From Nitrosospira sp. Is2 (GTDB taxonomy: Bacteria; Pseudomonadota; Gammaproteobacteria; Burkholderiales; Nitrosomonadaceae): DNA of 64,000 nucleotides. A program made the position numbers and the translations under genes. Each line of letters begins with the position of its first letter. Within the stretch, counting starts at the first letter, position 1. Location: NCBI RefSeq assembly GCF_033095785.1, contig NZ_CP137134.1, positions 3,472,001 through 3,536,000 of the forward strand, read 5' to 3'. This document shows positions 44,781-52,191 of this stretch, in pieces. Below the pieces are notes generated by a model. It was given only the letters and a program-made list of their open reading frames with translations, searched no databases and was not told where the DNA came from.

Positions 44781-45424
44781 ACCCGTTCTCCTATGAATTT
44801 GCTGAAAGGTGAGAAGGATCGAGCCCCCCAGTACCCGCGGATCAGCGGGAAGGTTTCCACCGACCATCGTGATTCTTGATCCAATGTATCAACCTAGGTC
44901 ATGCATCCAGACCTGTCAAGGCGGGTTGCCAGACGGAAATAGGCTGGCGGTATCGCTAAAACTGCTTTCGTGAAAGTTGACTTTGGTTCGCCTGGTAACA
45001 CCGTGCCGGTGGACAAATACGACTGACATAGCTCCTCACTGGGCCAGCGGCAAATTGCCAATCTGCCTAATCATTTGTTTGAAGGTCTGGAAGGGCGTGC
45101 CTCGAAGGACGGGGCAATGTCCTGGCCGCGTTGCGTCCCGGCCAACAGCAGCTTTTAGAGCCTCCAGCGCGATTAAACGAATAAAGAATGGAAAATTTTG
45201 CGTAGCCCCGCTATTTTGACGTAGCCCCGCTAAACCGCATCCCGGACACTTTTGATAACCGATGGGGCATTTATCGTTTTAACAACCGTCCCTTTTGCTA
45301 CACTGAAGATCATATCCATCCATTGCGCCCTGCGTCCGGCCGTTTTTGATGCCGTAAGGTAAAGGTGGGAGGTGCCGCAAGTGTGGGCAATGTCTTTTCG
45401 ATCCCAAAAAGGAGGCGGTTCAAT
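44781..45424. other. Intergenic region with a short direct repeat
   Basis: About 640 bases between divergent genes. The only clear structure is a 13-bp direct repeat CGTAGCCCCGCTA at 45201-45213 and 45220-45232, each copy preceded by TTTTG. No credible coding frame is seen. Confidence 0.5.
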
Positions 45425-46198
45425 ATGGGTACAAGAAAAATACTGATCTCTATCGCTTTTCTGTCCGTTCTCCTGAGCGGATGCGCAAATGGTCCGACGG
45501 GATCAGGAGGATCTGGAGGATCTGGAGGATCTGGAGGATCGGGTGGGCCGGACATGAAGCCCGGCAAGGAAATCGAGGTGAATTTCAATAACACCTCTAC
45601 CGACTGGCTCGGTGGACACTCGGACTATACATCCGACACGCAACCCACCGATGTTGTCGTCCAGCCCCGCCGGTTGCCGGGAATTTTTGGCGGCCACGGC
45701 CTCTACACCGCCGGCACCAACCGGAGCGACGATCTTTTCATCTACATAAAAAAGAAATTCACCGGATTTGCTCCTGACAAGGACTACCTGCTGAATTTCA
45801 GCGTCACGTTTCTTACCGATGCTCCCTCGGGGTGCGCCGGGGCCGGCGGCGCGCCTGGAGAGTCTGTGATCGTAAAGGCGGGAGCCGCAACGGTTGAGCC
45901 TTTGACAGTAGCGATCGACAGTCAATATCAAATGAACATCGACAAAGGCAACCAGGCCCGCGGAGGAAAAAATGCCGTCGTGCTGGGCGACATCGCGGGA
46001 ACCAATACCGATTGCAGCCGCCCAAAATTCGAGTGGAAAACGCTGACCGGTCCGGCTCCGCTCAAGGCCCGTAGCGACGCAACCGGAACGGTGTGGATGA
46101 TGTTCGGCATTGATTCAGGGTTCGAGGGAACCAGCGAAATCTACTACCGCTCGGCCACCATCAACGCATCGCCAGCGGTGTCGGCTACCCGGAATTGA
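45425..46198 (+). CDS. Lipoprotein with Gly/Ser linker
   Basis: A 257-residue protein with a lipoprotein signal MGTRKILISIAFLSVLLSGC. The linker is made of GGS repeats coded by a GGAGGATCT tandem at DNA level (about 45506-45540). A beta-rich domain follows (IEVNFNNTSTDWLGGHSDY, KDYLLNFSVTFLTDAPSGCA, VWMMFGIDSGFEGTSEIYY). Extra Cys residues suggest a disulfide. AAAGGAGG upstream of the ATG is an excellent site. The family is unknown; it is anchored at the outer or inner membrane. Confidence 0.78.
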   Translation: MGTRKILISIAFLSVLLSGCANGPTGSGGSGGSGGSGGSGGPDMKPGKEIEVNFNNTSTDWLGGHSDYTSDTQPTDVVVQPRRLPGIFGGHGLYTAGTNRSDDLFIYIKKKFTGFAPDKDYLLNFSVTFLTDAPSGCAGAGGAPGESVIVKAGAATVEPLTVAIDSQYQMNIDKGNQARGGKNAVVLGDIAGTNTDCSRPKFEWKTLTGPAPLKARSDATGTVWMMFGIDSGFEGTSEIYYRSATINASPAVSATRN

Positions 46199-46325
46199 GC
46201 CTTGACCGGGACTGGGCTTTCTTGCATGAACGCCACGATCACTGCAGTGTCGGCGGCACAATCACCGCCCGGACGCCAACAATGGCGTCGATAACGTCCT
46301 GCCCGATTACCAGATCATATTGAGG

Positions 46326-46550
46326 TCAGGCGTCGCGGCGGTATGCGGCAATCTCCCAGGTCCCGCTTGCTTCGTCATGCCGGAGCACGTACATGCTTCC
46401 ATCATCGGCATGGACCCTGAACCAGCGCTGCTCTGGCGCGTACCACCGGTCGGTTACGGCATGGACCGCAAGCCGGCGCTCGCCCAGCCAGAACGCCAGC
46501 GGCTCCTTTGCGCCGCGATGGCCGCTGTGGCACTCCACGCGTATGCTCAC
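46326..46550 (-). CDS. Small conserved hypothetical protein (74 aa)
   Basis: It reads SIRVECHSGHRGAKEPLAFW, LGERRLAVHAVTDRWYAPEQ, RWFRVHADDGSMYVLRHDEA and ends GTWEIAAYRRDA. It matches, by recall, a short conserved cytosolic family in proteobacteria that begins close to the RxxCHSGHKG motif, hence the GTG at 46550. Longer starts up to 46667 overlap the SGNH gene. It follows that gene by about 60 bases and is probably co-transcribed. The function is unknown. Confidence 0.6.
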   Translation of the reverse strand: MSIRVECHSGHRGAKEPLAFWLGERRLAVHAVTDRWYAPEQRWFRVHADDGSMYVLRHDEASGTWEIAAYRRDA

Positions 46551-46608
46551 GCCCGGTGCCGGCACACCTTGCCGGTCGGCCGAGGACAGCTTGCAGCGAA
46601 CGGATAAT

Positions 46609-47394
46609 TCACCACATCCACCACCGTCTGCGCGGTGCCGAAGGCGCCGCTCCAAGCTGGTCCTCACGCGCCTTCAGCACCGCCGGCAGGAATGCGGCGC
46701 GCACTTCCGAGGCTCCCCGCAGGCTGGGTTCGATCGTGCGCGTAAACCAGGAGGGGTCGCCGCGTAGAAAGTGACCATGCACGTCCACAAACTGTCCGTA
46801 ATGCGAAGCGAGTTCCGCGATAATGCCGTTGATGCGGTTCAAGTTGGGTCGGGCGATACGGGCGTCGACACTGAGAAAGTTGCGGGAGTCATCGCCAAAG
46901 GTTGGGTCGAAAACCGTGCCGAGCAGAACCGGGCGCAAGGGCAGCGCACGCAGGAACGCGTCGAGCGTCCGCTCAAAGCGCATAATGCCGCCACCCCGGT
47001 CCGCGGCAAGGCCGGTGAGGAGATCGTTCCCGCCAATCGTTACCAGCGCAACCGCGGGACCGGGGAGGTTGATCCCGCGCGCCTGCCGGGACAGGTCACT
47101 GACTATGGCCCCATCCTGTGCGCGATGGTCGAGCTGCGCAGGCGCGGACGATGACAAGTCACGGCCCTTGAAATCGGGGAATAAATAATCGTCGTTGCGC
47201 ACGATCAGTTGGCCGGGGTGGACTCCATGTTCGTTATACCGCGCACAGTCGAGGATGGAATCGCCGAACGTGCAAACAGTAAACACCTTGTCCGGCATGG
47301 CTGATCCTCTGGCATTGAATGCCACCACCGCGGCACCGGCCGCAAGCGTCTTCAATAACCGGCGGCGGGTATCGTCAAACTCATCATCTCTCAT
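46609..47394 (-). CDS. SGNH/GDSL hydrolase
   Basis: A 261-residue protein with a Tat-like or Sec signal (TRRRLLKTLAAGAAVVAF). Block I has the nucleophile Ser in CTFGDSILDC, block III GGNDLL, and block V DVHGHFLRGDPSWF with Asp/His. It would be a lipase, esterase or acyl hydrolase in the envelope. The start at 47394 gives MRDDEFDDTRRRLL. The C-terminus RRRWWMW is odd and may be read-through into the next frame. Confidence 0.85.
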   Translation of the reverse strand: MRDDEFDDTRRRLLKTLAAGAAVVAFNARGSAMPDKVFTVCTFGDSILDCARYNEHGVHPGQLIVRNDDYLFPDFKGRDLSSSAPAQLDHRAQDGAIVSDLSRQARGINLPGPAVALVTIGGNDLLTGLAADRGGGIMRFERTLDAFLRALPLRPVLLGTVFDPTFGDDSRNFLSVDARIARPNLNRINGIIAELASHYGQFVDVHGHFLRGDPSWFTRTIEPSLRGASEVRAAFLPAVLKAREDQLGAAPSAPRRRWWMW

Positions 47395-47648
47395 TGCTCT
47401 AGTCTCTAGTCACCACGGGGCGCTTTACCGAAAGATTGTCGGTATAGAGTTCGCCAGAAGCTTCCAGTTCCCAACATAAAGAGCAGGCACCTATCGTGCG
47501 GCAACGTACGGAACGGACCAACGGATTTTCATATAACTGCCGCTTCCACCATTTGTCTCGCAGGGCCGGTCTGATATCCGGTGCCCGGCTCAACTTTAAT
47601 ATAAGGCGAGGCCATCGCTCGGGCCCTCGCTCATACAAGGAGCTTAAA

Positions 47649-47975
47649 ATGAAAAACATGACATATATGCTTTTAGCGACTACCACAGCCATTATATTCA
47701 GTTTCTCACCGCTAGCGCTTGCGGAGGAAAGTCCCGGGCTGGTCAGGGTCGATATCCGGGACGTCGCCAAAAATATTGCGAAGAACATCAATGTTGACGT
47801 GAGCCGCATTCCCGACACGGTTGAAATCCCGCCGGGGGTCGCTACCGGGGTATGCCAGGTAAAAGCAGAAACCCTGTCGGCCGTGCAACAAGGACACTCG
47901 GCTTGCGCCGCCAAAATGACTACGCCTGATCTGGACCGGATAATTTACCGGCGGATAAAGGGAGAGACACGGTAA
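47649..47975 (+). CDS. Small exported protein, tandem paralogue 1
   Basis: A 108-residue protein with a signal peptide ending LALAEES. The mature part has VDIRDVAKNIAKNINVDVSR, a Pro-rich middle (DTVEIPPGVATGVCQV), a second Cys (SACAAK) and LDRIIYRRIKG. CAAGGAGC precedes the ATG. It closely resembles the gene at 48174, 200 bases downstream, including the two Cys. It is periplasmic with a probable single disulfide. The function is unknown. Confidence 0.72.
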   Translation: MKNMTYMLLATTTAIIFSFSPLALAEESPGLVRVDIRDVAKNIAKNINVDVSRIPDTVEIPPGVATGVCQVKAETLSAVQQGHSACAAKMTTPDLDRIIYRRIKGETR

Positions 47976-48173
47976 CAACGCGGTAACTTGGGTTTGGGTA
48001 AAAACCGGGCGTCTCTGCAGCGAGGTTACGAGGTGCCGGCGTGCGCCACCGAACGGAAAGACCTTCCGTTCTCAACTATAAACAGATGACCCGGCGACTT
48101 TTCCGTGGAAGGCTGTAGCCGGGCAACATCGATGAAAGGTAGTGCCGACCTTCCATTGCTCAAGGAGGATAAA

Positions 48174-48512
48174 ATGAAAACGATCAAAAACATATCTGTA
48201 TTCGTACTGACGAGCCTGATAGCCATCGTCGGTTTCGTGCCTTTCGCATCTGCTCAGACCCCGTCGGGGTTGATTAACGTCGATACCCGCAACATCGCGA
48301 AAAATGTTGCCAAAAACATCAATGCTGACGCTGGCCGGATTCCCTCAATTGTGCAGGCTCCAATTGATGTTGCTGCGAACATCTGTCACGTGGGAGCAAA
48401 CGTCTTGGCAGATCAAGCCAAAAAGGTCGGCGCAAGCTGCACGGCTGAAGCCACTTCCGCCGAGTTTGACCAGATTGTGCAACGACAAATGAAAGGTACG
48501 GAACGGAAATAA
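48174..48512 (+). CDS. Small exported protein, tandem paralogue 2
   Basis: A 112-residue protein with a signal peptide ending PFASAQT. The mature part reads INVDTRNIAKNVAKNINADA, APIDVAANICHVGANVLADQ, ASCTAEATSAEFDQIVQRQM. It has the same layout and Cys positions as paralogue 1. AAGGAGG lies before the ATG. The duplication includes the ribosome-site region. Confidence 0.72.
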   Translation: MKTIKNISVFVLTSLIAIVGFVPFASAQTPSGLINVDTRNIAKNVAKNINADAGRIPSIVQAPIDVAANICHVGANVLADQAKKVGASCTAEATSAEFDQIVQRQMKGTERK

Positions 48513-48782
48513 GTTTTCCTGCGCCGTATGATGCTCCCGGGAGACGTCCCACTGGTGGCTCAAGACCAGCGCTTCGAATAATACAGTGCTTCGGCTGCCA
48601 ATCACATGTCGCTGCACAACCGCCACTTTCACCAGATCCCCTTGAGATTGCGCACTTGCGACGATTTGGGCTTTGGAGTTGCGGCGAACGGGAGAACCCG
48701 TGCCCGCCGCGCCGCAGGCGCATAATGTGTGAAAAAGAGATATTTTTGAGATAACGCTTGCTTCCTCCTCGACTTTATGTAT

Positions 48783-48807
48783 AATGCGAATCATTCTTAT
48801 TATCATT
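48783..48807. promoter_or_regulatory. Fur-box-like operator
   Basis: Read on the minus strand the site begins AATGATAATAAGAATGATTC and ends GCATT, close to the repeated GATAAT/ATTATC pattern of ferric-uptake-regulator sites. It lies in the AT-rich island 48775-48832. No iron-uptake gene follows in either direction within the window. Confidence 0.5.
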
Positions 48808-49109
48808 AATAATACTTAAGCAATAAAGTACTAATTTGGCGGGATCGACGACATCTTTATGCCGCCACCCTCAGCTAGCGCACCCAAAGTCAGCCAGAGG
48901 CCGATCCCCGTATTATTGACCTTATCCGTTGCCACTGGGTTTCTCCTACGCCAGTGGCCTTTCAGCCAGCCAGCCTGTACTCCCCGGGCAAGCCAGCCAA
49001 CTTTTTTATTCCAGGAAATTGCCGCGGTGCCGCAGGGTCGGGCTGCGGCAGTTTCCCCAATCCCGTCCAGGCATCGAGTGGCCGCAGATCGGCCGCGACG
49101 CCTGACGGA

Positions 49110-49195
49110 GCCGAAGCTCACGCCTTCCCTGCGTCACCCAGTACCATACAGATGCAACGCGGGGGCGAGTCCCCACCCCCTCGCCGTCCCATCAG
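49110..49195 (-). promoter_or_regulatory. Possible degenerate cobalamin-riboswitch-like element
   Basis: On the minus strand, in order: GGTGGGGACTCGCCCCCGCG, TACTGGGTGACGCAGGGAAGGCG split over two motifs (ACTGG then GGGAAGGCG), then GAGCTTCGGCTC. These resemble the GGTG / GCCCCCGC / CACTGG / GGGAAGGC succession of cobalamin riboswitches. Several conserved bases are missing and no downstream gene is intact, so this is weak. Confidence 0.22.
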
Positions 49196-49200
49196 GACTA

Positions 49201-49437
49201 TCAGCAAACCAGGTGACGCGCCTCGGCCTGGAGGCCTTTAGCCCGGTTCGCCAGATCGCGCGACTTGGCATCTATTTGCTTTCGCGTCCTGCGCGCCATG
49301 CTGTTCATCTTGTCCTTGGCCAATGCCCGGCGCCGATTGCCACGGTCGGGATCCATAAGAAACATCGTCAACGCGCCAAGCGCAGCAGCGCCGAGAACCC
49401 ACTTTACCCGCGACACTTCGGTTGTATATTGATTCAT
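49201..49437 (-). CDS. Small YtxH-like membrane-anchored protein
   Basis: A 78-residue protein starting MNQYTTEVSRVKW, with one hydrophobic segment (VLGAAALGALTMFLMDP) followed by a basic helical tail (GNRRRALAKDKMNSMARRTR). The layout is that of YtxH-like stress proteins. The ATG at 49437 is chosen for GAAAGGAG at correct spacing. The small membrane ORF at 49490 lies just upstream on the same strand. Confidence 0.7.
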   Translation of the reverse strand: MNQYTTEVSRVKWVLGAAALGALTMFLMDPDRGNRRRALAKDKMNSMARRTRKQIDAKSRDLANRAKGLQAEARHLVC

Positions 49438-49489
49438 GGTCATCTCCTTTCTCAATGTTGACTCGGGGCTATGTGCCCAACGCAGTCGT

Positions 49490-49570
49490 TTATACCCAAC
49501 CAATTCCTAATAGCCCCGAACCGGCGACCAGTATCACTATGTACGCTATCCAGGATGCGATGCTATTCAT
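49490..49570 (-). CDS. Small single-pass membrane peptide (26 aa)
   Basis: It reads MNSIASWIAYIVILVAGSGL then LGIGWV and a stop. AAAGGAGAG lies before the ATG. It is similar in style to the 24-aa ORF at 34379 (both start MNSI and contain a single helix). It lies 53 bases upstream of the YtxH-like gene and may be in its operon. Confidence 0.55.
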   Translation of the reverse strand: MNSIASWIAYIVILVAGSGLLGIGWV

Positions 49571-49948
49571 TGCCGCTCTCCTTTCTAAAGAGTTAACGCA
49601 CTTATATAAAAAAGCGCTTATATCTTCACGCTTTTGACACATCACATCAGTGCGTTGAGTAACATAGAACGCAAGCACAGCTGAAAGCCACCGGGGGAAA
49701 TGGAAAAACTCCTGCTTCGCATTGCTGAACGGCGCCGCGCTCTGGTCTGCGCCTGAGCTCCTGCCCTGGCTCCTCCCGCCACGCTCTTGCTCTGCGCTCT
49801 TGCTCTGCGCTCATACCCTGCGCTTTTGTGCTGATGAGCAGCACTGCAATCGTTTACTATAATCAATATCGTCCACCAACCGGGCTATAGCGGAAGCTTA
49901 TGGATGCGGCCCCGCCCCGGAGCCTGTTCAGATAAATAAACTCACCCA

Positions 49949-50581
49949 ATGCCCTCCTCCCCCAGGCGTTCCAGACATTTCTCAATGATCCGCGATTTCC
50001 AGCTCGCGGACTTCTTCACGCTCGGAAACGCCGGCTGCGGCGTCGCCGCGGTGTTCTTCGCCATGCTTTATCTGGACGGGCGCTCGGTGTTGCATTTCTA
50101 CAGTTCCGCCGGGATGATCGCCGCCGCGTTCGTATTCGACGTGCTCGACGGGAGAGTCGCGCGATGGCGCCGCGCGCATTCCCCGCTCGGGCGGGAGCTC
50201 GACTCTCTCGCGGACATCCTCTCGTTCGGCATGGCTCCCGCCGCCCTCGGTTTTGCTTCGGGGATGCGCGGCGGCTGGGATTGGATCGCGCTGGCTTACT
50301 TCGTATGCTGTGGGGTAAGCCGGCTGGCGCGATTCAACATCACGGCCGAAACGCTCTCTGCAGGGGCGGATAAGGTGACGCATTTCGAGGGCACGCCCAT
50401 TCCGACCAGCGTTGTCCTGGTCTCCGCGCTGGTATTCGCTGCCTGGACCGGGCGTATTGGGGAGCAGCTTTATTGGGGCGTCTGGATGATCGGACCGTGG
50501 GAACTGCATCCACTGGCGCTGCTGTTCGTACTCTCAGGCACTCTGATGATCAGTAAAACCCTTCGAATCCCGAAAATTTGA
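49949..50581 (+). CDS. pssA: CDP-alcohol phosphatidyltransferase (PssA-like)
   Basis: A 210-residue inner-membrane enzyme. The signature DG-x2-AR-x8-G-x3-D-x3-D is visible in FDVLDGRVARWRRAHSPLGR followed by ELDSLAD. Several membrane helices and RLARFN / FEGTPIPTS fit phosphatidylserine synthase, which makes phosphatidylserine from CDP-diacylglycerol for phosphatidylethanolamine synthesis. No good ribosome site precedes 49949; the Met at 49985 (MIRDFQLADF) is an alternative. A related archaetidylserine or PgsA-like function cannot be excluded. Confidence 0.85.
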   Translation: MPSSPRRSRHFSMIRDFQLADFFTLGNAGCGVAAVFFAMLYLDGRSVLHFYSSAGMIAAAFVFDVLDGRVARWRRAHSPLGRELDSLADILSFGMAPAALGFASGMRGGWDWIALAYFVCCGVSRLARFNITAETLSAGADKVTHFEGTPIPTSVVLVSALVFAAWTGRIGEQLYWGVWMIGPWELHPLALLFVLSGTLMISKTLRIPKI

Positions 50582-50605
50582 ACCGCGATTCTCCTTGCGC
50601 TTCCC

Positions 50606-51406
50606 TCATATCCTGTCCACATAGTTGACCGGCGCGTGATCGGCCAATGGTTTTGGCGGGCCGGCAACAAAAGCCTCCCAAAAGGAACGATCTTCCTGGG
50701 GCGCTCTTAACAACTGGAGCACCCCCACATGCCGGAAGCCGAGCAGCTTCGGGGGGAGTGACGTGACTGCGTCCTGATCGTCCACCACGCGATAGATGGG
50801 CACATCCGCCAGCGAAGCGACAAACGCCTCATTGCCGATCCGTGGCGAGGCGAATGAATAGACGGCCTGTGGCGCGCGCCGGGATGCCGCGAGCACGGCA
50901 AGCGCCGCCCCCAGACTGTGCCCGGTATAGAAGAGCGGACAGGCGAGGCCGGAAAGTTGTCGCTCTATATCGTCCCAGACTGAATCCAGCGCAGCCCCAA
51001 AACCAGTGTGCACCCGAATTTTACCCTCGCTCGACCACGGAATCCCACAGTGAAGGTCGGTCCTGGCATCCTTGTAGCTCCGCTGCGTGCCGCGAAATAT
51101 CAGCACCGCGAACGCTGGGGGCCCGAGGGGCTCCACCAGCATCGCCTTGGTATTGGTTTTCTCCGAAATGTGAAAGGCACGCTGCTTGAACCCGCCCCGT
51201 TTCAGAAAATGACTGCGCCCAGGCCGTGGAGGGAAATTGTCTTCCTCGACATCGTGACGGTAAACCAGCCGGCTTAGTTCAGCCAGCCATAGCGCATTAG
51301 CGCGGCTGTATGCGGCTGCTTGCGGATCGAATGGAGGAAATTCCTTTCGGGCAAAGAAATCGGTCGCGCTCCCGGGGCGGAGAAGATCATCCCAGGTGGT
51401 GGGCAT
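50606..51406 (-). CDS. Class 3 lipase-family protein
   Basis: A 266-residue alpha/beta hydrolase. The nucleophile elbow is FYTGHSLGAALAVLAASR, the Asp lies in YRVVDDQDAVTSLPP, and the His near the end is in LADHAPVNYVDRI. VLIFRGTQRSYKDARTDLH precedes the oxyanion region. It has no signal peptide, so it is probably cytosolic or membrane-associated. The first Met is an ATG at 51406. It converges on pssA, 25 bases away. Confidence 0.88.
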   Translation of the reverse strand: MPTTWDDLLRPGSATDFFARKEFPPFDPQAAAYSRANALWLAELSRLVYRHDVEEDNFPPRPGRSHFLKRGGFKQRAFHISEKTNTKAMLVEPLGPPAFAVLIFRGTQRSYKDARTDLHCGIPWSSEGKIRVHTGFGAALDSVWDDIERQLSGLACPLFYTGHSLGAALAVLAASRRAPQAVYSFASPRIGNEAFVASLADVPIYRVVDDQDAVTSLPPKLLGFRHVGVLQLLRAPQEDRSFWEAFVAGPPKPLADHAPVNYVDRI

Positions 51407-51501
51407 CAAATGCGCATGAGGTCAGGTTGATTGTTGTTGTCCACTTGCGGTAAGGCAGCTTGCGTTAGCGCGGGGCGCGCAGCTGAAAGATTAGCGCAAA
51501 T

Positions 51502-51897
51502 TTATTTCTTTTCGCAAGCGATCTTCCATGCAGCCTCGTCGGCAGACTTCGGGGCAACTGGCAGCTTGGTACCCAGGTCTTTGTAGGAATAAATTAGCTC
51601 ACCCTCTCCGTCATGGAGCGAATACCAGTAGAATTCCAGTTTTCGGAATTCGCGGTTTTCGCAGTCAAACTCGACCAAGGCCTTTTCCGACAGGTGTTTC
51701 CTGCCGGCCACGCCCTTGGGGCGCTGATAATTGGTCAGCGACGACATCTGAGCCAACGGTCCTATCCTCACGACGTTGCTTTTATCTATATATGTTTTTT
51801 CGCCTGATTTCGCATTGTCCTTGACCAATGTCCATTCCGCAGACCACGCAGAACCAGAAAAGATCGCCATGGCCAGAACCAGAATACCTGTCCGCAT
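51502..51897 (-). CDS. Surface-adhesin E-like exported protein
   Basis: About 131 residues with a signal peptide ending SGSAWSAEW. The domain resembles the surface-adhesin protein E fold: TYIDKSNVVRIGPLAQMSSL, ALVEFDCENREFRKLEFYWY, then KIACEKK at the end, with two Cys likely bonded. The ATG at 51897 has GGGGGA 6 bases upstream; another ATG lies 6 bases earlier. It is probably periplasmic with unknown role. Confidence 0.72.
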   Translation of the reverse strand: MRTGILVLAMAIFSGSAWSAEWTLVKDNAKSGEKTYIDKSNVVRIGPLAQMSSLTNYQRPKGVAGRKHLSEKALVEFDCENREFRKLEFYWYSLHDGEGELIYSYKDLGTKLPVAPKSADEAAWKIACEKK

Positions 51898-52191
51898 GAT
51901 CATTCCCCCAAATAAGTGTTCCGCCCCTGATTAAGCCGTTGTGATCGAGGGGACAGCCGCCTCCACCCCCCCGCATCACGGAACCACGGACCCTGCATTA
52001 ACCATAGCAGACCCGTACTGGTTCGTAAGCTCACGCCGACAATAAAAATAAACCGCCCGAATAACCGCATATTTGGCCGCATTTCGGGGTTGTACTATGT
52101 CCCGGATCGCACTATACCTGTACTATCATGTCGCGAACCTGCTCGCCGCTCTATTCAGCGAGCGGGCGCATATTGGAGAGTAAAACACTTT

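Larger units (their letters stand above)
48513..49200. other. Gene-poor region with orphan regulatory-looking elements
   Basis: About 690 bases with no convincing gene. It holds a Fur-box-like palindrome (48783-48807), a CCACTGG/CCAGTGG hairpin near 48931-48955, and a minus-strand stretch (about 49110-49195) with segments similar to a cobalamin riboswitch. Frames at 48831-49121 (minus) and 48859-49461 (plus) have no family match. It looks like a decayed metal- or vitamin-uptake locus. Confidence 0.4.

Noticed and set aside
48931..48955. CCACTGG/CCAGTGG hairpin taken as a terminator
   Set aside because: There is no T-run and no gene ending nearby; kept only as part of the orphan region.
48859..49461. 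200-codon plus-strand frame MPPPSASAPKVSQRPI
   Set aside because: It runs through the gene-poor region and antisense to the YtxH-like gene; composition resembles translated non-coding DNA.
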